Positions 15,989-24,564 of a DNA stretch of 64,000 nt are shown here, one piece after another; position 1 is the first letter of the stretch; each line of letters begins with the position of its first letter. Under the pieces are notes generated by a model. The model saw only the letters and a list, made by a program, of their open reading frames with translations. It was not told where the DNA came from and searched no databases. Source of the DNA: Bacteroidota bacterium (GTDB lineage Bacteria; Bacteroidota; Bacteroidia; Chitinophagales; Saprospiraceae); assembly GCA_963169455.1 (NCBI GenBank), contig CAUJDW010000017.1, forward strand, positions 28,913 through 92,912, read 5' to 3'. Position numbers and translations under genes: made by a program.

Positions 15989-17419
15989 TTATGCGTCTTC
16001 CTGGGTTTTCAGCGTACTGGGGCAAACGTAGTCCGTCGTCGGAAGGCCGGCCGAGGTGATCGCGTCGAACATAGCGTCCACATTGATCAGTTTGTCAAAC
16101 CCTCTCGACTTCAGGATGGAGGCGGCGATAGCGGACCGGTAGCCGCTGCGGCAGTGCAGATAGTACTCGGTATCGCGGTTGATCTCCGCCATATTTTCAT
16201 TGATAAAGTCGAGGGCGAAATGCTGGGCGCCATCGATGTGTTCGGCCTCCCATTCGCCGGGCTTGCGCACGTCGAGCACTTTGATGCCCGGCAGGGTTCT
16301 GAAGCGGCGTGCGAACTCCTCCGCATCGATGGAGGGGATGCTGTCCACCTCCATGCCGGCCGCTTTCCAGGCTTCGAAGCCGCCTTCCAGGTAGCCGATG
16401 GTGTTGTCATATCCGACCCTTGCCAGGCGCATGACGGTTTCCGCCTCGCGCCCCCGGGGAGCAATGACCAGGATGGGGTGCTGCAGGCTGGTGACCAGGG
16501 CGCCTACCCAGGGGGCGAAAGTGCCGTCCAGCCCGATGAAAATGGAATTCGGGATGAAGCCCCGGACAAATTCCTCCTGCGGGCGCACATCGAGCATGAT
16601 GGCGCCTTCGGCGTTGGCAGCCATTTCGAAAGCTTTGGGAGATAGCGCTTGTGCGCCGCGCTGCATGACCTTGTCGAAGCTTTCGTAACCCGTTTTATTG
16701 ATTTTCGCATTTTTTGCGAAATACTGCGGGGGCGGCTGCAGGCCGGCCGTCACTTCGGCAATGAACTCCTCGCGCGTCATGTCGGCGCGCAGGGCGTAAT
16801 TCGTCTTTTTCTGGTTGCCCAGGGTGTCCCAGGTTTCGCTGCTCATGTTCTTGCCGCAGGCGGACCCGGCGCCGTGGGCCGGATATACGAGGACGCTGTC
16901 GGGCAACGGCATGATCTTGTTGCGCAGGCTGTCGTAGAGCCAGCCTGCAAGGTCTTCCTTGGTGATAGACCCCTTCTTCTGGGCCAGGTCGGGCCGGCCG
17001 ACATCGCCGATGAAGAGGGTGTCGCCGGAGAAAATGGCGTATTCCCTGCCTTTCTCGTCCAGCAGCAGATAGGTGGTGGACTCGGGCGTATGCCCCGGTG
17101 TATGCAGCACCCGGATCGTCACTGCTCCGAGGCGGAATTCTTCACCGTCGCGGGCTTCGTATTTTTCGTAGGCAGTCTCTGCATTGGGCCCGTAAACGAT
17201 GCGCGCCCCGGTTTCCCGGGCCAGGTCGAGGTGCCCGGAAACGAAATCGGCGTGGAAGTGGGTTTCGAAAATATACTTGATGGATGCTTTGCTGTCGCGG
17301 GCTTTCTTCAGGTAGGGTTCCGTTTCCCGCAAGGGGTCGATGATGGCGGCTTCTCCCCGGCTTTCGATATAATATGCCCCCTGAGCGAGGCAACCGGTAT
17401 AAATCTGTTCAATGATCAT
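15989..17419 (-). CDS. Persulfide dioxygenase-like MBL hydrolase with two rhodanese domains (copy 1)
   Basis: The metallo-beta-lactamase domain has THFHADFVSGH (H54, H56, D58, H63), HTPGHT, SGDTLFIGDVG and VYPAHGAGS, typical of ETHE1-type persulfide dioxygenases. These oxidise glutathione or low-molecular-weight persulfide with O2 to sulfite. Two rhodanese domains follow (about 265-355 and 360-460). The first has no active-site Cys (APRGRE); the second does (YLHCRSGYRS). The ATG at 17419 is preferred to a GTG at 17428, matching the start of the paralogue at 31464. It lies 230 bp upstream of the SoeBC/SoeA/SulP genes on the same strand and would supply their sulfite. Confidence 0.9.
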   Translation of the reverse strand: MIIEQIYTGCLAQGAYYIESRGEAAIIDPLRETEPYLKKARDSKASIKYIFETHFHADFVSGHLDLARETGARIVYGPNAETAYEKYEARDGEEFRLGAVTIRVLHTPGHTPESTTYLLLDEKGREYAIFSGDTLFIGDVGRPDLAQKKGSITKEDLAGWLYDSLRNKIMPLPDSVLVYPAHGAGSACGKNMSSETWDTLGNQKKTNYALRADMTREEFIAEVTAGLQPPPQYFAKNAKINKTGYESFDKVMQRGAQALSPKAFEMAANAEGAIMLDVRPQEEFVRGFIPNSIFIGLDGTFAPWVGALVTSLQHPILVIAPRGREAETVMRLARVGYDNTIGYLEGGFEAWKAAGMEVDSIPSIDAEEFARRFRTLPGIKVLDVRKPGEWEAEHIDGAQHFALDFINENMAEINRDTEYYLHCRSGYRSAIAASILKSRGFDKLINVDAMFDAITSAGLPTTDYVCPSTLKTQEDA

Positions 17420-17499
17420 AACAGGCACAATTGAAAAGTTGTATAATAAGCTTGGGTGTTCAGTTCGCTTTTGGCCGCTTCTTTTCTCAAATGCACGAT

Positions 17500-17533
17500 C
17501 AAATTTATGAATATCCTTTCATACTTTAAAGTA
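17500..17533 (-). promoter_or_regulatory. Promoter of persulfide dioxygenase copy 1 with palindromic operator
   Basis: On the minus strand a perfect -7 element TAAATTTG (17500-17507) is preceded at about -33 by the 12-bp palindrome TACTTTAAAGTA (17522-17533). This gives a leader of about 70 nt before the ATG at 17419. A palindrome over the -33 position is typical of a repressor site. The motif is unlike the boxes in front of the second copy at 31 kb, so the two paralogues seem to be controlled differently. Confidence 0.5.
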
Positions 17534-17664
17534 CGGGCGAAAAACAATGCGCAGAGAAACGTAGTTTAGACATTGTCTGGATTGGGAGTTATTGGCCAAT
17601 ATTCTATAATTTGCGCCTGGCAAACCTTCCTGAATATTCAGCAGGGAACGCCAAACCATATTCC

Positions 17665-18714
17665 ATGGCCAAGAAGAAACGAAAAACAGGGCTGCCTCCC
17701 GGCACGCTGGTGTTCACCGGCAGGAAGAGGCTGGAATTTCCCAATGTCACGCTGATTCAGTACGACAGGGAAGGGTCGCTGCAGGAGCGCCATGCCCAGG
17801 ATGCAGCGCCCCTGGCCGATGAAGGGATGCATGTTACCTGGTACGACGTGCGGGGCCTGCACAATGAGGAGCTTATAGAAGAACTCGGCGCCCGTTACCA
17901 GATACACCCCCTGGTGCTGGAAGACGTGCTGGACACCCAGCAACGCCCCAAATTCGAAGAATACGAGGGCGCCATTTTTATCATCATCCACGCGCTCACC
18001 TTCGATGCGGAAAACCTGAAGATAAAAACCGAACAAGTGGCTTTATACGCCGGAGAAGGGTTTGTGCTGACCTTCCAGGAAGACGAAGCGGACCTCTTCC
18101 CGGGGGTGCGGGGGCGCATCGAGTCAAGCCTGGGCCGCATCAGGAAACGGGGAGCAGACTATTTGGCCTATTCGCTGCTCGACAACATTGTTGACCACTA
18201 CTATGTCGTACTCGACCAGATGGAGGAGGTGCTGAACCAGCTGGAGGAAGACATTCTGGCCAACCCCAGCCGGCACAGCAAGGCCGGAATACACAGCCTG
18301 AAACTTCAGTCTATCCTCCTGCGCAAGAGCATTTCCCCCTTGCGCGAAGCCATCGGGCGGCTGACCCGCAGCGAAAGCCCCGTCATCCGGGAAGACACCC
18401 GGATATTCCTGCGCGACCTCTATGACCATACCATCCAGGTGATGGATACGATTGAAACTTTCCGCGATGTGGTGAGCGGCCTGTACGACCTCTACCTTTC
18501 CGAGATCAGCTTTCGCATGAACAGCGTCATCAAAGTGCTCACCATCATTTCCACCATCTTCATCCCCCTTACTTTCCTGGCGGGTATTTATGGCATGAAT
18601 TTCGACAACATGCCCGAACTCCATTGGAGATACGGGTATTTCATCCTCTGGGGGGTCATGGTTGCGGTGGGGCTGGGGCTGGTTTACTTATTCAGGGTGA
18701 AAAAGTGGTTGTAG
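17665..18714 (+). CDS. corA: CorA-type magnesium/cobalt transporter
   Basis: About 349 aa. A large cytoplasmic N-terminal domain (residues 1-285) leads into two C-terminal helices with the selectivity motif GMN (AGIYGMNFDNMPELHWRYGY), the hallmark of CorA pentameric channels. The second helix ends in the basic tail FRVKKWL. The ATG at 17665 is preferred to TTG 17611. It is divergent from the persulfide dioxygenase gene and has its own upstream region. Mg2+ uptake is the likely role; Co2+/Ni2+ are also carried by family members. Confidence 0.93.
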   Translation: MAKKKRKTGLPPGTLVFTGRKRLEFPNVTLIQYDREGSLQERHAQDAAPLADEGMHVTWYDVRGLHNEELIEELGARYQIHPLVLEDVLDTQQRPKFEEYEGAIFIIIHALTFDAENLKIKTEQVALYAGEGFVLTFQEDEADLFPGVRGRIESSLGRIRKRGADYLAYSLLDNIVDHYYVVLDQMEEVLNQLEEDILANPSRHSKAGIHSLKLQSILLRKSISPLREAIGRLTRSESPVIREDTRIFLRDLYDHTIQVMDTIETFRDVVSGLYDLYLSEISFRMNSVIKVLTIISTIFIPLTFLAGIYGMNFDNMPELHWRYGYFILWGVMVAVGLGLVYLFRVKKWL

Positions 18715-18716
18715 AA

Positions 18717-19108
18717 TAAATTTTTGTTGCTGGCGAATATGTGAAAATTATTGTAATTTCGCTCTGGCGCAGGCAAAGCACCACACCCTTGGAATTCTGA
18801 AAATGCCTTTTCTGAAAAGCGCCGGCGCCAATCCCGAAACTGACGGATCTCCCGGAAGTGATTTCCCCGCTTGCTGAAGGTTGGCAGCATTCGCCTCTTT
18901 CTCAGCGTTTTCTTCAGTGAGAGGAACCCGTCGGGAGAAGGGCTTGATATTCCCCTTAAACAGCAACCTGATTCTTAAAACTCCGATTGCCTTTTCCCGG
19001 GCTTTCCGGCCGGGAAAAGCGGCGTATAGGCCTTGTTGCGGAAGCATGCCCCCGGCTTCCTGCTGAAGGCTGGCGATGAGCTGTTTAAATCGCTAAAACA
19101 AACATACT
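18717..19108. other. Non-coding gap between corA and the barrel gene
   Basis: 392 bp without a convincing gene; a 99-codon minus-strand ORF here has no recognisable features and Bacteroidota-atypical composition. TAATTTCG near 18751 resembles a -7 element for the downstream plus-strand gene but its -33 spacing is poor. No repeats seen. Confidence 0.4.
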
Positions 19109-19894
19109 ATGAGAATTATTTTGACATGCACCATGTTGGCGTTGTCCGTATTGGCCGGCGCACAGAGTTTTGAGGCGGGGATTTCCTTTGCCGGAGGCAT
19201 TTACAGCGGAGACCTTTCGCCCAAAGTCCTTCCGCGGTATTTCAGGTTCATCGAACCGATGGGCGGCGTCGTCATGCGGTACCGCAATAACGGTGTCCTG
19301 GGCGTCCGCGCCGCGCTTACCTACGGCAACCTTTCGGGCGATGACGCCGAAAGCGCTTATCCGGACCGCAAACTTTCCTTTGAAACGACCATGCTGGAAG
19401 GGTCAGTAGTTGGGGAGTGGCACCTCATTCCCGACAATATCCAGGGCGAACCCACCCTCAACCCCTATTTCTTCGTAGGTTTTTCCATTTTCCACTTCAG
19501 CCCCGAAACCCGCTACAATTCGGGCATCATAGCCCTGCACCCCATCGGTACGGAGGGCCAGGGCCTGAACGGCTATGAAAAACCCTACAAGCTGACCCAG
19601 GTGGCCATCCCCTTCGGTGCGGGCCTCCGGCTTCGGGCCGGCCAGCGCAGTTATGTGAGCCTGGAGCTATGCGCCCGTAAAACCTTTACCGATTACCTGG
19701 ATGATGTAACCGGCGAATACCTGGATTACCTCCGCATCCTGTCTGAAAAAGGCGACCTCGCCGCCGAACTGAGCCGCCCCAATGCCGACCCCGGCAACCC
19801 GAACGCCCAGCCAAACATTTACCGGCGCGGCGGCGACCGCTTCGACAGCTACGGAACCATCTCCTTGTCTTATACGTACAAGCTTAGCCGTTGA
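19109..19894 (+). CDS. DUF6089-like outer-membrane beta-barrel protein
   Basis: A 261-aa exported protein. The signal peptide is MRIILTCTMLALSVLAGAQ with cleavage after AQ. The start of the mature chain (FEAGISFAGGIYSGDLSP) and the repeated alternating hydrophobic strands ending in a C-terminal aromatic strand (GTISLSYTYKLSR) fit the DUF6089 family of small outer-membrane barrels common in Bacteroidota. Function is unknown for the family. It stands alone, convergent with the DUF2007 gene, and is followed by a strong bidirectional hairpin. Confidence 0.75.
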   Translation: MRIILTCTMLALSVLAGAQSFEAGISFAGGIYSGDLSPKVLPRYFRFIEPMGGVVMRYRNNGVLGVRAALTYGNLSGDDAESAYPDRKLSFETTMLEGSVVGEWHLIPDNIQGEPTLNPYFFVGFSIFHFSPETRYNSGIIALHPIGTEGQGLNGYEKPYKLTQVAIPFGAGLRLRAGQRSYVSLELCARKTFTDYLDDVTGEYLDYLRILSEKGDLAAELSRPNADPGNPNAQPNIYRRGGDRFDSYGTISLSYTYKLSR

Positions 19895-19920
19895 AACCGG
19901 AAGGCGCGATTAAGGCATAG

Positions 19921-19975
19921 CTCAAGCCCGCAGGTTTTACACCGGGGCAGCTCCCGGCAAACTTGCGGGCTTGAG
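19921..19975. terminator. Bidirectional terminator-like hairpin
   Basis: CTCAAGCCCGCAGGTTT (19921-19937) pairs with AAACTTGCGGGCTTGAG (19959-19975) with a single mismatch, and an inner CCGGG/CCCGG pair extends the stem. It sits between two convergent genes (stops at 19894 and 19984), the normal position for a shared terminator. Confidence 0.7.
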
Positions 19976-19983
19976 CTTATGGG

Positions 19984-20205
19984 CTATTCATCCACTTCAA
20001 TCAACTCTTCTTTTTTCAGGATGTCTATGGCCTCTTCAACCCGGCCTGCGGGTGTGTAGAGCCTCACTTCACCAACTGAGGGGATGGCTGAGTCGCCCTT
20101 TTCCAGGATGTGGCTTTCGATGCCATGCTGTTTGAGGATGTCTTCCACGATCTTTGCCTTGAACAATTCCGTGGATGCATAGATCAATACCCAGTCTTCT
20201 TTCAT
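19984..20205 (-). CDS. DUF2007-type small putative signal-transducing protein
   Basis: A 73-aa cytoplasmic protein: WVLIYASTELFKAKIVEDIL, then HGIESHILEKGDSAIPSVGEVRLYTP and a C-terminal helix with EEAIDILKKEE. This layout (aldo/ferredoxin-like fold that monitors ligands, PF09413-like) is seen in small Bacteroidota proteins of unknown role. The ATG at 20205 (MKEDWVL) is chosen because the in-frame extension to 20250 reads through the leader and is not conserved in style. No operon partner; a MITE-like repeat lies just upstream. Confidence 0.7.
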   Translation of the reverse strand: MKEDWVLIYASTELFKAKIVEDILKQHGIESHILEKGDSAIPSVGEVRLYTPAGRVEEAIDILKKEELIEVDE

Positions 20206-20299
20206 AGGTGTTGTGTTTAGTCTTTCTATTGCAACAAAATATCGGCCCAAATTTTTTTGCGGGAAATGATAAAGGTCATTGCGGGTATTCTTTTGTTGT

Positions 20300-20409
20300 A
20301 ACTATTCGGGGCTCCCTTAGCCGCAATCCGGAACGCGGGCAAAGCCCTTCCAAAAGCTCCCTGGTTATCACTTCGCGAGCCACAGGCCCGCCTTCCAAGC
20401 TGAATAGTT
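20300..20409. repeat. 110-bp structured MITE-like repeat, copy A
   Basis: The element is bounded by a perfect 8-bp terminal inverted repeat, AACTATTC (20300-20307) and GAATAGTT (20402-20409). It shares ATCCGGAACGCGGGC, AAAGCC, TTATCA and GCCACAGGCCCGC-TTCCA in the same order with the copy at 38511-38616. No ORF. It lies between two minus-strand genes, outside both reading frames. Confidence 0.75.
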
Positions 20410-20451
20410 GCCATTAGTTTCCGTTTCAGCAATGAAAGGAGGTGTTTTTCC

Positions 20452-23400
20452 CTAAAAGAAAAAACTGCCCCCCGCATGGATGAGGTTCTGGCGGTTGTCT
20501 CCCCGGAAAACGGAAGCCTGTATGACGAACAGGTTAAAAGGCGCAAACCAGGCGCCACCGCCGTATGCGAAGTGCCAGATATCGGAATCTTCACCTTTCA
20601 GCCAAACCCTGCCGTGGTCGAAGCCGGCTATCAGCCCCAGGGAAAAGGGCAGGGTTCTGTTCCTGGAGTTCAGCAGTTGCCAGCGCAGGTCAATGTTCTG
20701 GAAAAAAGCGGACTTGCCTGTAAAACGGTTGCGCCGGAAGCCCCTGAAGCTGGAATCCGGCCCCGGCCCGCCAAGGCGGGCGCCCTGATAAAATTGGAAA
20801 CCGTCGCCGAACCGGTGCTGAATGCCGAAACGGGTGGCGAAGACCAGCTTGCGGTTGCGGTCCAGGTGTTGGTAGGCGGAAAAGGAAGCATCCAGGAATG
20901 CAAAATGCTTATCGGGATCGTCCAGTTGTTGCTTCCAGCCCAGGCCGAGCAGAAAACCGATGCCCCGGGCCGGCAGGGCCGGGTTGTCCAGGTTGCGGTA
21001 GTCGAACAACAGGTTGGCGCCGATAAATTCCAGCCCTTTGAACAATTTGGGGTCGAACTGGCTGCCGATCTCGCTGATGAAACGCCCGGCAGTGCTGTCG
21101 ATGCGGATGGATTCGAAAGCCGGGCCGACGGAAAAGCGGGAATGGCTGTTCAGCTTGCGCATCAGCGCCGGGGTGAAATATACCAGTTGCTGGCGCACGC
21201 GGTTGTAGTTGAGCTCCTCGCCCTCTTCCTCCAGTTCCGGGTTGGGCGTGTCGTTGCCGAAACCATAAAAGTTGATCGCATAAAGCGGCGTCTGCATGCG
21301 GGCGTCCATCGAAAGGCCCCATTTGCCGAAAAGGCCGTTGAATTCATTGGAATAAGCCAGGGTGGCGCCCCCTGTTTTCAGTGCGTATCTGGCGGAAAAG
21401 CGGTGGAGTTGTGCGTAAGGGTCCTTGCGGAAACCGTAAGTGCGGTATTCGCCGCTCAGCCCGAGCAGCAAGCCGTCATCCGGGTTGGCCGCTGCCGAGG
21501 GCAGCAGCATGAGGTAGTTGAACTCGTGGTCGTTGGAACGGCGGTTGTAGGTGTTGAATCGGGGCGATTTTTTCAACAGGACTGTGGACTCCCGCCCGGC
21601 TTCCGTTTTGTTTTCCTCGGCAGGGGTGTCGTAAAACACAAACTGCCGGCGCCCCCCGCTGCTTACCCGGGATTCATCCCTCAGGATGTCTTTCCCCAAC
21701 CCTCCAACCGCCCGGATGCGAATGGCGCGCCGGGCTTCTCCTTTGATCTCGAAGATGTCGTCATCATCCAGCCCGTACAGGAATATCTGCCGGGTTTCAC
21801 CGTAGTGGAAGGTTCGCGAGAAGAGCAGTTCTTCCCGTTTTCCCTTTTTATTGGTGTCGTACACCCGAACCCGGGTGTCGCCTTCCGGCAGGCGTTCCAC
21901 CAGGAAGAGGTCTTTTTTGTCCGTGCCGACGACGTCCACTTCGCGGGCCATCAGGCGGTAGAATTTGCGGGCCAGTTCCATGATCCCGTCGCGCCGGCCC
22001 TTCAGTTTCTGCGTCACGGCTTCCCCGTCGAGGGTATAGGCGGCCGGCGGCCAGGCTGCCAGGAATGCCGAGTCGATCAGCTCATCTGTTAAAGACTCCT
22101 GGAGCCTGCGCGCTTCTTCTTCCCACACCGGCCACTCGGCCCCGGAGAGAAAGCTGCGGTCGAAATGGCGGGCGTTGTACACCAGCCAGCGAATGCGCCG
22201 GGGGCTGCTGCCAAAGACCATCAGCTTTTTCAGGTCGGGCGAGGCCCCTCTGGCCAGAGACAGCACCAGCCCGTCGTAATTGCAGAAAGCCTGGTCGCGG
22301 TCGCGGGGAATGGGCCGAAAATAGGTGTTCCCACCTTCCTTTGTTTCCGCCCACCGCCACTGGTCGTCATGGCGGTCCCAGTCGCCCAGCAGGAGGTCGA
22401 ACAGGCGCGAACGGACAACCCAGCGGAAGTCAACCATCTCATCGTGCTCCGACCTGATCTTTTCCACCACATCCGTTGTGGAGATGATGTCAGAGGGATA
22501 GCCGAACTGGGGCGCGTCCTGCCAGCCTTTGCCGTCCGGGCGTTCTTCCAGGATGTACAGGGAACCCGCAAATTCCTCATTATAGATGCCGAGGGCAGCC
22601 TGTGGAGGCAGGTAAAACAGCCGGGGTTGGGTGTAATAAATACCCGCTGCTTCGGCCAGCTGCGGGATGGGAAGGGCCGACAGGGGGTGGGAAGCGCTGA
22701 AATTGTCTTTCAGGACATCAGCCACGATGGATTCGTTGAAGGGGTAGTTCAGCGTCCGGGAAGCATCCTTGTCGATGGAGCGGATTACGTATTGCCTGCC
22801 GTCGGCGGCCTCGAGCCGCAGGGAATTGGTCTGGTATCCCCCTCCGCGTTTGACGGGCTTCATGCCGCCCTTGTATTCGTCGAGGTTTAATGCCGGAGCT
22901 TTGACAGTGGCGTTGTAGGCCTCGCGGTAGTGCCGGCCCCAGAAGAAGTTCCAGAGCGGTCCGCGCGTAAAATCTTCTTTGCTGATAGGCGTTTCCACAG
23001 CCCCCGGGGGTTCGGGGAGTTTGGTGGGAGGGGCCTCGGCAATGTCTTTCAGGGGGCCGTTCACCTGTTTTCGGTACACCACTTTGCCGGAGGTTCCGTC
23101 TTCCTCCGGAACCCAGTACTCGATCCAGGCCGAACCGTCCTGATAGTAGTCTATGCGGGCGAAGCCATTGCGGCCGTAGGTGAACAGGGCGCCTTTGCCC
23201 AGGCGGGATGGGCTCCTTTTGGATCCGGCGCCGCTGACTACGAAATGCTGCCCCTCCTGTTCGATGTACTGCAGGTTGTGCTCATGGCCGGAGGCAAAAA
23301 CAAATTGCCCGTTTTTTCGGGCGGCGTTTACCACGATATTGGCCATCTCCCTGTACTGCGGGTGGCTGGCGTCCTGCGGATGGCCGATGGCCCCACGCAG

Positions 23401-24207
23401 GAACTGAATGGCGGACCCCAGTACGGGCAGGGGTATCCAGAGTTTTTTATTCAAGTCTGTCAATGGAAAGAGGTGCTGTTTCACCGTGAACTGGCCGCCG
23501 TGCGGGCCATAGGTGAAGGGGGGATGGTGCAGGGCGATCAGGACATTTTTATCCCGGTTGCTCTTGATAGCTTCCTCGACATATTCCCTGAACATGTCGC
23601 GGCTCTTTACCTCGCAGCCGTCGTTGATCTCGTACTGTTCATCCCAGTCTTCGAGATACCAGTGGGTGTCGATAAGCAGGAGTGTGAGGTATTCGGCGAG
23701 TTTAACTTCCGCCGGTTCGCCGCAGCCGGGCCTGGGCAGGAATACATCCTCGCGGCCCAGGTATTTTTCGATGAATTTCTTCTGCCGCTTCAACCCGTCC
23801 AGCCCGTAGCCGTACCAGTCGTGGTTGCCGGCGATGAAAAAAACGCGGCCGTCGAAGCCCTTCAGGATATCGAGTTGCGCCAGCAGCCGGGCTTCGTCCT
23901 GTTCCCGGTCTGCATCGCCGGCGCCGCCCAGGCCGTTGGGGTAGATGTTGTCGCCGAGGTATATGGCCGTGCTGTTTTTTCCCGCTTCGCGGAGTTTTTC
24001 GCCCAGGAGCACCAATGCGGGCGCGGTTTTTCCTTCCGGCATATAACCCGCATCTCCGATGAGAAAGACGGAATGCTCAATAGCCAGGGCCGTATCGGGG
24101 CGGGCGGACTCCCATTCCCGGCTTTCTTTTGCGTAGTGGGCGCGGTAATCGGCACAGGACTGGAAAAGCGCCAGGGCGGGAATAAGGATGGTAAGTATTA
24201 GCCTCAT
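20452..24207 (-). CDS. Lipoprotein phosphoesterase fused to a C-terminal outer-membrane beta-barrel
   Basis: A 1251-aa protein. A lipoprotein-like signal with Cys (ALFQSC) is followed by a metallophosphoesterase (about residues 45-340): FLIGDAGY, YLGDNIYP, AGNHDWYG, ALHHPPFTYGPHGG and ASGHEHNLQY are the five metal-binding blocks of the purple-acid-phosphatase type. A middle region of about 480 residues has no domain I can name. The last ~350 residues are alternating beta strands like BamA/TamA surface-antigen barrels, with RLGGPGPDSSFRGFRRNRF and a terminal GGSFFF. The pairing implies a phosphatase tethered to an outer-membrane barrel. Substrate unknown; strong start at 24207 (MRLILTIL). Confidence 0.82.
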   Translation of the reverse strand: MRLILTILIPALALFQSCADYRAHYAKESREWESARPDTALAIEHSVFLIGDAGYMPEGKTAPALVLLGEKLREAGKNSTAIYLGDNIYPNGLGGAGDADREQDEARLLAQLDILKGFDGRVFFIAGNHDWYGYGLDGLKRQKKFIEKYLGREDVFLPRPGCGEPAEVKLAEYLTLLLIDTHWYLEDWDEQYEINDGCEVKSRDMFREYVEEAIKSNRDKNVLIALHHPPFTYGPHGGQFTVKQHLFPLTDLNKKLWIPLPVLGSAIQFLRGAIGHPQDASHPQYREMANIVVNAARKNGQFVFASGHEHNLQYIEQEGQHFVVSGAGSKRSPSRLGKGALFTYGRNGFARIDYYQDGSAWIEYWVPEEDGTSGKVVYRKQVNGPLKDIAEAPPTKLPEPPGAVETPISKEDFTRGPLWNFFWGRHYREAYNATVKAPALNLDEYKGGMKPVKRGGGYQTNSLRLEAADGRQYVIRSIDKDASRTLNYPFNESIVADVLKDNFSASHPLSALPIPQLAEAAGIYYTQPRLFYLPPQAALGIYNEEFAGSLYILEERPDGKGWQDAPQFGYPSDIISTTDVVEKIRSEHDEMVDFRWVVRSRLFDLLLGDWDRHDDQWRWAETKEGGNTYFRPIPRDRDQAFCNYDGLVLSLARGASPDLKKLMVFGSSPRRIRWLVYNARHFDRSFLSGAEWPVWEEEARRLQESLTDELIDSAFLAAWPPAAYTLDGEAVTQKLKGRRDGIMELARKFYRLMAREVDVVGTDKKDLFLVERLPEGDTRVRVYDTNKKGKREELLFSRTFHYGETRQIFLYGLDDDDIFEIKGEARRAIRIRAVGGLGKDILRDESRVSSGGRRQFVFYDTPAEENKTEAGRESTVLLKKSPRFNTYNRRSNDHEFNYLMLLPSAAANPDDGLLLGLSGEYRTYGFRKDPYAQLHRFSARYALKTGGATLAYSNEFNGLFGKWGLSMDARMQTPLYAINFYGFGNDTPNPELEEEGEELNYNRVRQQLVYFTPALMRKLNSHSRFSVGPAFESIRIDSTAGRFISEIGSQFDPKLFKGLEFIGANLLFDYRNLDNPALPARGIGFLLGLGWKQQLDDPDKHFAFLDASFSAYQHLDRNRKLVFATRFGIQHRFGDGFQFYQGARLGGPGPDSSFRGFRRNRFTGKSAFFQNIDLRWQLLNSRNRTLPFSLGLIAGFDHGRVWLKGEDSDIWHFAYGGGAWFAPFNLFVIQASVFRGDNRQNLIHAGGSFFF

Positions 24208-24280
24208 GTCAGATGGGTGATGGTGTGCTGGATTGAATGTGTTCCAACCCCAAAGATACTGACGGCTGCGGCTCTTTCCA

Positions 24281-24314
24281 AAAAAAACAACCCCGCGCAG
24301 TATGCGCGGGGTTG
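24281..24314 (-). terminator. Strong Rho-independent terminator (minus strand)
   Basis: CAACCCCGCGC (24288-24298) and GCGCGGGGTTG (24304-24314) form a perfect 11-bp stem with a 5-nt loop, followed on the minus strand by seven T (A tract at 24281-24287). It lies about 250 bp beyond the flavoprotein gene, so it may instead end a separate short transcript at 24.3-24.5 kb. Confidence 0.85.
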
Positions 24315-24397
24315 CGACTTTACACTCACTAGTTTATGAAACTTTAAGCCAACGTCAAAATCAATAAGTATTCACTTTAACCTGTTTTTTCGCTTCT

Positions 24398-24478
24398 TTA
24401 TTGCGCTTTGGAGCAAATTTCACATTTTCTGCGGCGCACTTTAGAATAATTACGGCCACGATCTTTAAAAAGTTTCAT
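24398..24478 (-). CDS. Possible 26-aa basic CxxC peptide or small RNA
   Basis: An ATG at 24478 opens a 26-codon frame with the tail VRRRKCEICSKAQ: nine Lys/Arg residues and one CxxC. It is preceded by an AT-rich leader with TTTTATTTTATTC and followed by about 80 nt and then the strong terminator at 24281-24314. A second frame across the same DNA ends in KRNKEAKKQVKVNTY, also without a proper ATG. I do not recognise either peptide. The stretch may equally encode a small RNA; this 357-bp gap between genes holds nothing else. Confidence 0.25.
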   Translation of the reverse strand: MKLFKDRGRNYSKVRRRKCEICSKAQ

Positions 24479-24564
24479 ATATGGAGAATAAAATAAAAGA
24501 TTTTTTTGCATGCGGGTGGTAAAACGGGAAGAATGGCGGCAGGCCGGGCTGTTTCACTTCGGGA

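Noticed and set aside
15795..16025. 76-codon minus-strand ORF between the dioxygenase and the FeS-NrfD gene
   Set aside because: Contains the promoter region and the 9-bp inverted repeat; proline-arginine-rich translation without features.
18748..19047. 99-codon minus-strand ORF
   Set aside because: No domain, no start context, and composition like read-through of a non-coding gap.
20476..22092. 538-codon plus-strand open frame
   Set aside because: Antisense to the barrel region of the phosphoesterase fusion; no domains, low-complexity composition.
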